Shown: piece after piece, positions 11,996-21,989 of the stretch
How positions within the stretch are numbered: position 1 is the stretch's first letter
Layout: each line of letters opens with the position of its first letter
DNA from: Echinometra lucunter
Lineage: Eukaryota; Echinodermata; Echinoidea; Camarodonta; Echinometridae
DNA: 64,000 nt
Reading direction: 5' to 3'
Assembly: GCA_029962745.1 (NCBI GenBank)
Contig: CM057171.1
Location: 4,859,396-4,923,395 of the forward strand
Program-made: the position numbers and the translations under genes
Notes under the pieces: generated by a model
Databases searched by the model: none
The model's input: only the letters and a program-made list of their open reading frames with translations
Told to the model about the DNA's origin: nothing

Positions 11996-12231
11996 ACGCA
12001 ACTTTAAAACAGCAGTAATGCTGTCAAAAATCAAATTAACATTATCACTATTATCATTATTTTCCTAGGAAATGTGCCAGACATGTAAGCCATATTCCGG
12101 TTAATCAATATGGTATCATCGAATCATACATGGAATTCATTTGCTAGTAAATTTTAGTCAGTACAGTCAAGTGTAGGCCCTATTTCCAGAGTTTTTCCTA
12201 ACTTTTTTCAATACCTTTCCTTTTAAACTAG

Positions 12232-12515
12232 GCTTTTGTGGGCAAGGAAATACTGCTTCAATCTCAGAGCAGATCGAACTTCGTTCCTCTTGGTCTAGCG
12301 TTTCCGCTCCACTCCACGCTCAATGCAGTGAATTCCGGTTCTGGGTGGACTTTTCGGATGTACTCTACCGAGTGGGAATAGACGGTTACCCGATGCCGAT
12401 CGTGACTTATCAGCCAAAACTAAACTTTACCGTCGAGAAAATTGGCTTCTATGTACTATCCGCACTTGGTGCCGAATGGATGATTGATCTTCCTTGTACC
12501 CCTAACATACCATAA
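12232..12515 (+). CDS. Copy 1 exon 5: C-terminal half of FAMeT-like domain
   Basis: Acceptor AG at 12230-12231, phase 1 entry, stop TAA at 12513-12515. It shares SAPLHAQCSEF, FWVDFSD, GIDGYPMPIV and GAEWMIDLPCTP with copies 0 and 4. The segment after FCGQ is GNTASISEQIELRSSWSSV and the patch after IGF is YVLS. A one-base deletion just after the conserved CCT extends the C-terminus by three residues (NIP). Confidence 0.75.
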
Positions 12516-12594
12516 GCCCAAGTAGCAACATTAGATTTGGCATTAAAACAGCCCAACTAATTCTCCCTCCCGCAAATATGAGATTCTACAGTTC

Positions 12595-12733
12595 GGGTGA
12601 TTTCTTGATATCAAGAATTCATTTCTTGATATCAAGAAATCGAATTCTTGATATCAAGAATTCGAATTCTTGATATCAAGAAATGTTTTTTTGCAGTTAA
12701 GCAAGGGTAATTCTTGATATCAAGAAATCACCC
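12595..12733. mobile_element. Miniature fold-back element built from TTCTTGATATCAAGAA palindromes
   Basis: About 139 bases with perfect terminal inverted repeats (GGGTGATTTCTTGATATC / GATATCAAGAAATCACCC). It contains five copies of the 16-base perfect palindrome TTCTTGATATCAAGAA. It sits between the 3' flank of copy 1 and Polinton relic P1. No coding capacity. Confidence 0.75.
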
Positions 12734-13562
12734 GAAATTCGTGACCCGAGGCGCGAACTTTCATGACTTTGGGTTGCGAACTTCGCGAAGTTGCATATTT
12801 CACGACCTAAGTCGTGAATTTTTTGTACATGGCTGATGAGCGGTGCGAGTGCGAAGGATGTGAATCGAACAACATATGTGTACGATGAGCACGTGCACGT
12901 GTGTGACTTAGATTTCTTTCCTTAAAAGATACGCTCGATACTCTTTGTTTGAATGTATTTCTCCAAGAAATGCATTCTTTTATGCTTTTTGCACAGCAGT
13001 TTACCATTTATGGATGTAATAATATTAAGACTTTCGGAAACTTTACCCGTATTTGCCTATCTTCGCATACAACTGGATTTAATCGTAATTTATGTGGGTT
13101 CATTTATTCATAACTTGTTCCATTTACCTTGTTAACTTCTGCAACCGAGCGAGGAGCCAGGGAGTACATCCTCGTTTAGTATCCTTGGACGCAACCACGT
13201 TTCCTCCATAAAATGGGTTTTTATTGGCCGTAACTATTGTTCACACTTTAGTTTTGATACTGAACGCCTTGCTCTTCGTAGGTTTGGTATTATACCCTAC
13301 ATGGTTCTCTGTACAAGACGTCCCCTCACACACCTTCGTCTTTTTCGTATTGTTCGTCATTTCCTAATCTTGACAAATTATTTTCTTGCGATGTGCCAAT
13401 ATACCAAACTTTTTGGCGGTTTCTATTTCATGCTCCGTTATTGTAATTCAGTGAGCATCACACAATTTAGGAATAGTAGATCAATAAGCATGCAAGAATT
13501 AAATGGGTAGAAGCTTTGACATTCAAGATGTTCCATATGATTATTATTACTTTTTGTCTCCA

Positions 13563-13668
13563 TCGTGCTGATGTTTCAAGAGCTTTTTTTAAAAACAAAT
13601 GTTGTTTTGCCTGATCCTGACGGTCCACCGATTAAGAGAGTAAAGGGAGTTTTCAATCCCACGTCCAT
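13563..13668 (-). pseudogene. P1 packaging-ATPase N-terminal fragment with intact P-loop
   Basis: On - an ATG at 13668-13666 opens a frame with a Walker A motif (GGPSGSGKTTF). The coding sequence breaks off just after it because of the P1 deletion. In P2 the same motif has Cys for the middle Gly (GSCKT). The fragment is non-functional. Confidence 0.65.
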
Positions 13669-13888
13669 GGTGGTGCGAATGATGTTATGTACATACGACT
13701 CATACTTTTATAAATTTTGTTCCAATCTACTGCGCTTCATCCATTGTATTAATCAATCTTTTTAACAGTGTCAACATGCTATTATATCTCTCTAACTGAA
13801 CACGCATCTTCCTTTTGATATCTCTTTTATCTTTCTCCGTATAATGAAATCTCGATTGTAGTTCTTTCGCTCCTTTTTTTCAATCACT

Positions 13889-14200
13889 TTAACTTGTTCT
13901 TCCGTAAAGAAAATTCTCTCTTTGGGTCTTTTTTTCCACTGGCGCTCTATCAACATTACTCTTTTCTTCCTTACAACACATCCAGTCCGTATTTCTTATG
14001 GCATCACACCTTTTCTCGTTACTATCGAACCAATCCATACTTTCATCTTTTACATGTCTTTCTTTACGTTTGTTTTGCTCATTTTCCACGGATGCTCTTA
14101 CAACATCACATCTTTCTTCGTTGCATTCTATCCACTCCATACCCTCCTCATTTGCATGGACTGAAGAATTGAAAAAGTCGACTTTTTTCACTTGACTCAT
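13889..14200 (-). CDS. P1 small ORF of unknown function upstream of the ATPase
   Basis: The likely start is MSQVKKVDFF (ATG at 14200-14198); the open frame reaches further upstream but enters the MITE. The product is about 100 residues, very charged, with two clear and one weaker copy of a motif of the type MDW-x(3)-NE-x-RCD-x(2)-R. The other copy is at 30031-30340 in P2. It may be a relic of the gene preceding the packaging ATPase. I do not recognise a family. Confidence 0.4.
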   Translation of the reverse strand: MSQVKKVDFFNSSVHANEEGMEWIECNEERCDVVRASVENEQNKRKERHVKDESMDWFDSNEKRCDAIRNTDWMCCKEEKSNVDRAPVEKKTQRENFLYGRTS

Positions 14201-14222
14201 CTTGAATCCCTGACTCATACAC

Positions 14223-14582
14223 ACTAAGAACAAAAGGTGCAATTTCGCACCCTCCAAATGCAACACTGGGAGCTCCTTTTTGGGTGCAACTTTGCGCCCT
14301 AATAAGCTTTTTGCATCTGTAGGGTGCAGTAAGCTACATTTTGCACCCTAAAGGGTGCAGAGTTGTAGGGAATGTGCAAATGTGCTCCTTTTTGAACGCA
14401 AAAAATTCTTCCCTAAAAGGTGCAAAGTTGCACCTTTTGGGGTGCAGACTTGCATTTCCGGGTACAAACAAGAACAAGAAGGTGCATTTTCGCACCTTTT
14501 TCATGTAGGGTGCAAGACTGCACCCAAAATGTGCTGCCAGTGTTGCATTTAAGGTGCAAACATGCACCTTTTTTTTCTTAGT
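14223..14582. mobile_element. MITE with ACTAAGAA...TTCTTAGT ends and nested GGTGCA hairpins
   Basis: Terminal inverted repeats (ACTAAGAACAAAAGGTGCA and its inverse). Inside are many short inverted pairs of GGTGCAA/TTGCACC, so the strand can fold into a ladder of hairpins. A second copy at 30351-30662 lacks the right end. Peptides from this region are not genes. Confidence 0.7.
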
Positions 14583-14689
14583 ATGTACGCTCGTTCGCAG
14601 CTCTCAATATATAATATGTTTTTTACCCTGTGATTATTGATATAAAAGTATAAAAACGTATACACTTTGTAGGACGCTTTAAAAAAAAT

Positions 14690-15120
14690 AATAGAGGTCT
14701 TATCTTGGTGATGCATAAAAGTCTTTTTGGTGAATAGTGATGTATAAAATTCTAATTGGTGAAAAAGTGGAATGAAAGTCTAACTGCTGAAACCGTGATG
14801 TATGAAAGTCTAACTGATGAAACAGTGCTGTATATAAGTCTATTTGCTTAAGAAGTCTTATAAGAGAGTGCTAAATAAAAAGTCTAATTGGTGAAAGAGT
14901 AATGAAAGTCTAATTTTTGAAAAAGTGGAATGAAAGTCTAATTGGTGAAAAAGTGGAACGAAAGTCTAAGTGGCGAAAACGTGATGTATAAAAGCCTGTT
15001 TCGTGAAAAAGTGATGTATAAAAGTCTGTTTGGTTGAAAAGTCGTGTAAGAGAGTGCGGAATGAAAGTTTAATTGGTCCTACTAGGGTGCGAAATGAAAG
15101 TTTAATTGGTGAAAAAGTAC
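14690..15120. repeat. ~28-bp minisatellite (TGTATAAAAGTCTAATTGG units) upstream of exon 1
   Basis: About fifteen imperfect units of the form GTGATGTATAAAAGTCTA then ATTGGTGAAAAA. Many contain TATAAAA. It ends about 180 bases before the exon 1 ATG of copy 2. The same array precedes copy 3, where it is split by a 6.6-kb insertion (30663-30870 and 37503-37765). Its constant place between the Polinton relic and exon 1 makes a promoter role possible, but that is inference. Confidence 0.7.
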
Positions 15121-15296
15121 GAAAAAATTCATGTACTCACTGCTATTACTACTCCCATTGAAAAAGTTCACTGCTGGAAAATGGCCAATTCGTTCGTCGA
15201 ATCAGTGTTACATAAAATCAGAAAATTGTCTGATGTCACTCAAAAGCGTGGAAATTAATAAGATCTTGGAGATGAATCTCCATTCTGTCTGTCATC

Positions 15297-15336
15297 ATGA
15301 GTTGGACTGGACTGCTCTTTGCATCCTGCTTTATTG
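15297..15336 (+). CDS. Copy 2 exon 1: signal peptide
   Basis: ATG AGT TGG... gives MSWTGLLFASCFI, then G| at donor GTAAGC (15337). It is short, hydrophobic and followed by phase 1 splicing to exon 2. A competing upstream ATG (15272) is in another frame and reads a non-hydrophobic peptide. Confidence 0.65.
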
Positions 15337-15523
15337 GTAAGCTTTTCTGCTACTTTGTCCCTAAATCCATCGATATTTCTGTGTATATGAAAACTTACTA
15401 CAATTCGCTCAAAAAATGCAAAATAATGTGTATTATACCTTTTTCAACTTCATGAAATATTTCCGTCAAAGTTTTACCTGATTACATGGAATGGAGAAGG
15501 CCGCCCCATTAGAGGATCGTAGG

Positions 15524-16018
15524 CATTGGCTTAAATCCCGGGGGGGGGGGATGGGGGGATATATCCCCCCCCCCAACTTTTTCGAGAGGAGGGGATGGCG
15601 TGTACAAATATCCCCCCCCCCCACTTATCTTATTTTAGAATTTCTATTTGAAAATGCAATTGAAAACCAAAAAAGTGGTTACTTTTTTGGCTTGCTCGCT
15701 TCGCTCGCTCGTCATATTTTAGAAAAATGCGATTAAAAACTGGAAAAGTGGTTATTTTTTGGCTCGCTCGCTTCGCTCGCTCGTCATATGTTAGAATTTC
15801 TATTTGAAGATGTGATCAAAAACCAGAAAAGTGGTTATTTTTTAGCTCACTCGCTTCGCTCGCTCGCAAAATGAAAATTAAAACGTGTGTAAGGGGTCCG
15901 TGCGGATGGATGAGGGTGTGTGTTTATACTTAAGTGTGAGTTCGACAGAAAAAAAATCGGCAAAAAAGTCAGTCATCCCCCCCACTCCTCAAAGTGGATT
16001 TACGCCGGTGATTCTAGG
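15524..16018. mobile_element. ~495-bp insertion in intron 1 of copy 2, flanked by TAGG
   Basis: Copy 3 has the uninterrupted sequence at about 38220. In copy 2 the insertion lies between TAGG (15520-15523) and TAGG (16015-16018). It starts with long G and C runs (15540-15620) and holds three ~85-base tandem units with GCTCGCTTCGCTCGCTCG. The open frame at 15491-15736 crosses the poly-G and is not a gene. Confidence 0.65.
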
Positions 16019-16667
16019 GGCACAATAGTAATTTGCGTGGTGTGTCCTTCACCCTTATATTTAAAAAAAAAAACGATCTACCATTCCTTTTGTTTTTTCT
16101 GCTTTTTTTAAACTTTTGGAATATTAACTTTTACGAAAATCTTCCATCCACCCCATGCGTGAGCTTCAGTTATTATTTTTAGTAGTAGTACTATTATTAT
16201 TCATTCGACCAAATTAAGAAAAAGCACAGATACATTACATCAATAGCAGCAGACAAATACATAATAAGAATGGAAGAACATGCAAAAAAGATTAGGGAGC
16301 AACAAGTGTGTCAGGGTGCACAAAAGTGAAGTACATCACTGTTTCCCGGAGGCATGTGTCCCAACACCTGCTACTCCCAAGACATACATAGAATATTGCA
16401 CAAGTCATAATGAAGATAGTTATGTCAATAAAAAGTAGATGAATTAAGATTAAATATTGAAAATTGATTTAAAATTTGAATGAATGTTATGTACAAAGGT
16501 TTATCTATCCCTTGAATGTTCAGCAGGAGTTATTTTCAAAGGGTTGATCTAAGGCTACAAAGTTTTCAATGTCAGTTGTCTTCGCACCTCGTCCAAGATG
16601 TCATTTTCATAATACAAAATTGGATTGATAAGAATTCCTTTCTGCCTTGACAAATTCTAAATTCTCA

Positions 16668-17039
16668 TACTGCTTTCACACCAAGGTACGGTCGCTGCGA
16701 CCGATGAAATCATAATGTGAAAGCATTTCATCGGTCGCTGCGACCGATCGTTTTGGTCAAAAACGATCGGTCGCTGAGTACGGTCGGTGAGGTACTTCAG
16801 CGACCGATGCAAGCTAGATGTGAAAGCACATCGTACTCAGAGACCGATCGAAATGCAATGACCCCCATACATGCCTACGCACTATCTCTACTTCCGCTTC
16901 CGGCTAGGTCAGCTATACAGCGACCGATCGCTCTGGGCCTGACCAAATTTTGACGGAGGTGTGAAAGCACGTCCGATCGGTCGCTGGGTACGGTCGCAGC
17001 GACCGGTCGCAGCGACCGTACCTTGATGTGAAAGCAGTA
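16668..17039. mobile_element. Harbinger-like MITE (372 bp) in intron 1 of copy 2
   Basis: Ends are TACTGCTTTCACACCAAGG and its inverse (GTGAAAGCAGTA). The interior is packed with CGGTCGCTGCGACCG-type palindromes. Copy 3 has the empty site (AATTCTCAGTCATGG at about 38715). A clean target duplication is not visible here, but the copy at 54389 has TAA on both sides. Confidence 0.75.
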
Positions 17040-17162
17040 AGTCATGGTTGCGTGTGATGACTAATTTGCAGTTACGTAATTATTCATCCTTTTTTTTTAA
17101 AGGTGAGATTTCATTTTACTCCTTTTCTTTAATATATATTTTTTTCTTATTTTCTTCTTTAG

Positions 17163-17269
17163 GCGTTTGCATAAATGGTCTGTGGACGACACCGCAGTTA
17201 TTTTGTGTGAGAGAGGAAAGGAATAATGTATCGATTCTACGTTACCAGTAATCTTGGAAGAAGAATGTG
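17163..17269 (+). pseudogene. Copy 2 exon 2, frameshifted
   Basis: Acceptor AG at 17161-17162. The frame reads VCINGLWTTPQLFCV, then REERNNVSILRYQ and TAA after a one-base deletion relative to copies 1 and 3. The donor is TT instead of GT. Confidence 0.7.
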
Positions 17270-18505
17270 TTATGTAGGGGAACCCTGTGATTTATTGGCG
17301 AAGTCTCTTGAAGATTTTCTTGATACGAATGTGAGGGGATTCTCCGGGGGGGGGGGGGGGGGGGGCACTGTCATTACAAGATGGACACCATGCTCGTTCA
17401 TGGACTTTCAAAATGGACCCTAAACAAGTAATTATCCTTTGATCTCAGAATACCCTTAACAAGTATTTTGTCATGTTTTCCCCACCCTAAACAAGTATTT
17501 TCTAATCAAGCTGATGTAAAAGTGTACAGTTTTGGCCTGATTTTTGCAATTTTGATACCCTTTTACTTTACGCGAAACTGGGAAACCGAAAACTCAGTAT
17601 ACTCTAAACCTATAGGACAGAAGACTTACGGGTGGACACCTTATTTATAAAAAATGTTAGGGTGATTACTGCTTGCGGATTTCATTGTCATGATTGTGGT
17701 TGGGTGTGTTTTTGTTTTGTTTTGTTTTTTTTTCCGTTTGCTTATATCATCAGTAACATCATATGAAATAATCCATACGAAATTCTTCCTTTCATGCAAA
17801 TGCATAATACGCATGGCCGTACGCAACAGGGGGGGGGGGTTGAAAACTTAAATTTTTTACTCAAAATTTCCACAAAATCCACGAAAAGTGTGAACCGAAT
17901 TTTTCAATTTCACTTCTAAAAATGCAAAAGTGCCCTCGTGACCAACTCGGTCGTTTCACTCCCTCGCTTCGCTCTTTCGCTTTTGAGCTTCTTCAAAATT
18001 TTTGATGCGTCTTGCCTTCCCCCAAGGAAAAAATTATGCGTGCAGCCCTTATAATACGTTAAATCCCCCCCCCCTCCCGAAATTTTGAAAACTTAAATTT
18101 TTTACTGAAAATTTTCACAAAATCCACGAAAAGTGTGCACCAAATCCTTCAATTTCAATTTTAAAAATGCAAAAGCGCCCTCGTGACCAGCACGGTGGCT
18201 TCGCTCCCTCGCTTTTGAGCTTCTTTGAAAATTTTTATGCGTCTTGCCCCCCCCCCCCCCTCAGGAAAAAAAAAATCTGCGTGCGGCCCTGATTATACGT
18301 TAAGTATTTCTAGATGGAAAATCGATTACAGTATGTCATAGTAGTTCAATTTGGTGTAGGCCTATCGTGTGATACTAAACAAAATAAACATTCAACGGAT
18401 AAGCTCTTCATTACACATCTGAAATCACATCAGTTTTCTAATCTATTTTTTTTAAAGGTCGAATGTTATTGTTTATATCAAAACATTGAACGCTGTAAAG
18501 GAACC

Positions 18506-18628
18506 AAATGGGGCCAATTTGTACAAGATTTATGCTTTCTTTGACCCCTCCACATGTACAATATCTTTTATATCTGTAATTTTGTGTATTTTTTATAGTG
18601 GAAATAAATTGAATTGAATTGAATTGAA
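18506..18628 (+). mobile_element. Short LINE 3' insertion with (GAATT)n tail
   Basis: Present in copy 2 and absent from the equivalent place in copies 1 (10312) and 3 (40475). It ends in ATAAATTGAATTGAATTG, a tail type also seen at 24790-24810. Confidence 0.6.
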
Positions 18629-19272
18629 AAGAAAAAGAAAGCCTTGGAGACAAGTCAATTTCAATGAAAAGAGAGTATACAAAGAAGCAATTACAAAAGT
18701 TTAATCAAAATCGGTTACAAATTGAAAAAGTAATGAAAGTTTGAAAAGTATCGATGTACTTTCCATGGTGATTCTCAAACTAGCAACATATCTTCAACAT
18801 GTTCAAAGTGGCAGGTTTTTGTAGACAACTCTGTCATGTTTCGTACAAAAAAAAAATCAAATTTTCTTCCATAATCCTTCATGCTGCAGGTTGTCTCTTT
18901 CTTAGCTTAGTATAATATATACCAAGGGGAAAATGTATTAGAAACAAAACGAATTGAGTTTACAACCTCGGCACAGCATTTTGTGTCCTTTGGCAAGACA
19001 TTTATCTGCATTTGTCACTCTCCATCCAAGTGTTAAGGGGATATTGTGTATCTTTGTTAAGTATTGTGAGCATCGATATGCAAAAGGCTTCTGGTTTGAA
19101 AGTTCCCTGGGAAATGGAGAAGTTGCATACACTGTGTGCAGACAAACCTGAATCCGGTGATCGGGATAATAGTGTCTCTGCAAAGCGCTAGAGACAGCGG
19201 GATGCATTCGCCGATATAAAAATCATGAATATTATCATTATCCTCTTTAGTTCTTCCTCCATTCTCTTTTAG

Positions 19273-19427
19273 ACTGTAAGTTTTATTTGAAGAAGTCCTC
19301 TTATCAAGACGGTCCTGTGATGTTTCCGCAAGATCGAACCAAGTTTTCGTTCAAACTTCGCGGACATGGCAACAGGACATCGTACATAGTGCTGTTAACA
19401 ACACGAAGAAATCACGTATACGGTTCG
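19273..19427 (+). pseudogene. Copy 2 exon 4: FAMeT N-half, frame lost at the 3' end
   Basis: Acceptor AG at 19271-19272. YCKFYLKKSS-YQDGPVM, then KFSFKLRGHGNRT and VLLTTRRNH, ending one base short so the splice phase is wrong for exon 5. The variable patches carry KKSSY, FPQD, GNRTSY and RRNHVYGS, different from copies 1 and 3. Confidence 0.7.
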
Positions 19428-19726
19428 GTTAGTATTCATGGTAACACTAGTATTTTGCAGTTTACTTTGATTTGAAAATATTATTAATTACAATCACAAT
19501 ATGTAACATTTATACTGCCCGTAATACAATGTTTTTAAGCGTATGTAAGAATATAACAAAGAGAGAGCAAAAGAGAGAAAAAAGGAAGAATAAATAGAAA
19601 ATACATTAACTAAGTATTGCCCAATGGGATAAGTTTTAAGAAGCATTTTGAATGAGTCTGTAGTGGAGGCCTCACGAATGTAAATGGGAAGATTGTTCCA
19701 GAGTTTATTGTTGTTATTCTATTGAT

Positions 19727-20064
19727 TTGATTTGATTTATTTTTCTTCTGCATTCATATTACTATTTCGGTAACATGATATACAAAAGGTACTTTTTTGA
19801 CAATAAATCATAAATACACAAGCATTCGTAACAATCATTTTTCGAAAAAAAAAAACCAAATTGTCAAATTATTGTAAAATTACTTAATTTCAATTATATT
19901 TAATTGATTAAACATAAAATCATTTGTGAAAGAAGGATTGCCATTATAAGCAATATGCTTGACAATATGGCAACCCCAAATAAATATTATTAAATAGATA
20001 AACATGTTAAATCAGCAGAATGGATTAAAAATAATTGAAATCCTAACTTAAAAGAATAGTGACA

Positions 20065-20099
<35 letters not shown>

Positions 20100-20340
20100 A
20101 TGATATTGATGATGAGGATGATAATGGTAATCATTCAAATGGTTGAAAGGATGACGTTGTGAAAAAGACTGAAGAGTTGACAGAGAAATTATACCTTGAA
20201 TATTCTGATAGTAACATGGTTTTAACTTTGGCTTTAAAAGAGTAGAGGGAACTACTGGATTTAGTCTATTCTAGGAGAGGATTCCAAAGGTCTGGAACCA
20301 TGGTGTCTTATGGATCTATGGGCAGTACGCAAATTTGGGT
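19727..20340 (-). mobile_element. LINE 3' fragment, copy 2 version
   Basis: Same antisense insertion as 11396-11995, with its own (GAT)n expansion at 20066-20100. Confidence 0.65.
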
Positions 20341-20384
20341 TGACTAAATGAAGATTGGAGGAATTGCGAATTGCGAATTGTTAT

Positions 20385-20690
20385 CAAGTATATATATATA
20401 TGATATTGTTTAAAACAGCAGCAATGCTGTCAAAATCAAATTACCATTATCACTATTATCATTATTTTCATCATTATCTTTTATGAATTATTGTTATTAT
20501 TATCATCATTATAAATGATAATAATAAAGATAATGATAATGATGATAATAATTATTAAATATTATTAATGTTATTATTATTATCATTATTATTATTATTA
20601 TTGTTGTTATTATCACTATCATTGTTATTGTTGTCATCATTATTATCGTCATCATCATCAGTTCTTAGTTTTAATCATCATAACTGGTAC
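20385..20690. repeat. TA and ATT/ATC microsatellites
   Basis: A short (TA)n at 20390-20402, then a long imperfect (ATT/ATC/GTT)n to about 20660. The unit ends at 20696. Confidence 0.85.
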
Positions 20691-21989
20691 CCTAGACCCG
20701 AAATTCGTGACCCGAGACGCGAACTTTCATGACTTTGGGTTGCGAACTTCGCGAAGTTGCATATTTCACGACCTAAGTCATGAATTTTTTTGTACATGGC
20801 TGAGCGGTGCGAGTGCGAAGGATGTGAATCGAACAACATATTATGTGCACGATGAGCACGCGCACGTGTGTGACTTCAAAGATACGCTCGATACTGTTTG
20901 TTTTAAAGTATTTCTCCAAGAAATGTATTCTTTTATGCTTTTTGCACTGCAGTTTATCATTTATGGATGTAATATTAAGACTTTCGGAAACTTTACCCGT
21001 ATTTACCTATCTTCGCATACAACTGGATTTAATCTTGATTTATGTGGGTTTTTCATAACTTGTTCCATTTACCTTGTTTACTTTTGCAGCCGAGCGAGGA
21101 GCCAGGGAGTACATCCTCGTTTAGTATCCTTGGACGCAACCACGTTTCCTCCATAAAATGGGTTTTTATTGGCTGTAACTATTGTTCACACTTTGGTTTT
21201 GATAATGGACGCCTTGCTCTTCGTAGATTTGGTATATATTATACGCTACATGGTTCTCTTTACAAGACGTCCCCTCACACACCTTCGTCTTTTTCGTATT
21301 GTTCGTCATTTCCTAATCTTGATAAATTATTTTCGTGCGATGTGCCAATATGCCAAAATTTTTGGCGGTTTTTATTTCATGCTCCGTTATTGTAATTCAA
21401 TGAGCATCACATATTTAGGAATAGTAGATCAATTAGCATGTAAGATTAAAATGGGTAGAAGCTTTGACATTCAAGATGTTCGATGATATTATTATTATTA
21501 CTTTTATCTTACGAAAGTTATCTATATACAGTGAGACGCAAGAAACTGTTTCATTCGTATATCATTGTTTGCATATTTATGCATCTCTTTTTGAATATAT
21601 ATGAAAAAGAAAATTTATGTTCATTGATAGTGAATTAAAGAGAGAGCGTTTAATATGCTCAACCAGTTTCAATATGTTCACAAAATCCAACTTTTTCAGG
21701 AGTGTTTATATTTGTGTTTCGCATCCGTGTCCGCGTAAATATAAGTGAGATAAAGAAAATAAATGAACTTTCTTTCGGAGTGAGAGTGTAGCGAAAAGGG
21801 AGATAGAAAGACATTTAACAAAGTCTGTGTTTGCACCTTTTAATATTCCTTCTCTCTGGTAACACGAGCCAATACGTGAAGATACGGTACGTTCTTCCGC
21901 AGTCTCTGAGACATGACTAATGAGCTTTGGTGTCGTACTTTACCGATATTTATACGAGAAATGATGATACTCCATATTTACATTTACTT

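Larger units (their letters stand above)
8506..12515 (+). pseudogene. Copy 1 of the array gene (EGF + FAMeT-like secreted protein), 5' exon missing
   Basis: Exons recognised: exon 2 (8506-8613), EGF-like exon 3 (9813-9899), FAMeT N-half exon 4 (10946-11104) and FAMeT C-half exon 5 (12232-12515). All internal junctions are phase 1. Homology to copies 2 and 3 begins just before exon 2, so there is no signal-peptide exon upstream. The exon 2 donor reads TGTG|TTATGT where copy 3 has TGTG|GTATGT, and read-through meets TAG at 8619-8621. Exons 3-5 are open, so the FAMeT part looks intact and may be young or usable by another route. LINE 3' fragments lie antisense in intron 4 (11160-11995). I call it a probable pseudogene. 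Confidence 0.7.
12734..14220 (-). mobile_element. P1: Polinton/Maverick-type (adintovirus-like) relic, internally deleted
   Basis: Begins at the B' block (CCGAAATTCGTGACC) and includes block C (about 13140-13510), an ATPase P-loop fragment (13563-13668, -) and a coiled-coil-like ORF (13889-14200, -). Versus P2 it lacks the roughly 1.5 kb between block C and the ATPase P-loop, with the junction near 13560. Block C is conserved among P1, P2 and P3 but no frame gives a family I can name. It is a dead copy of an endogenous virus-like transposon. Confidence 0.6.
15297..19427 (+). pseudogene. Copy 2 of the array gene, disabled
   Basis: Exons present: exon 1 (15297-15336), exon 2 (17163-17269) and exon 4 (19273-19427). 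Four lesions are visible. Exon 2 has a one-base deletion that creates TAA at 17249-17251. The exon 2 donor is TT instead of GT, as in copy 1. The EGF exon and about 480 flanking bases are deleted (junction near 18436). Exon 4 is 155 bases, one base short of frame at its 3' end. Exon 5 is absent because the unit is joined to Polinton relic P2 at 20696/20697. Confidence 0.75.

Noticed and set aside
15131..15340. 69-residue open frame covering exon 1 of copy 2
   Set aside because: Wrong frame; the signal-peptide frame from ATG 15297 is the one that joins exon 2 in phase 1.
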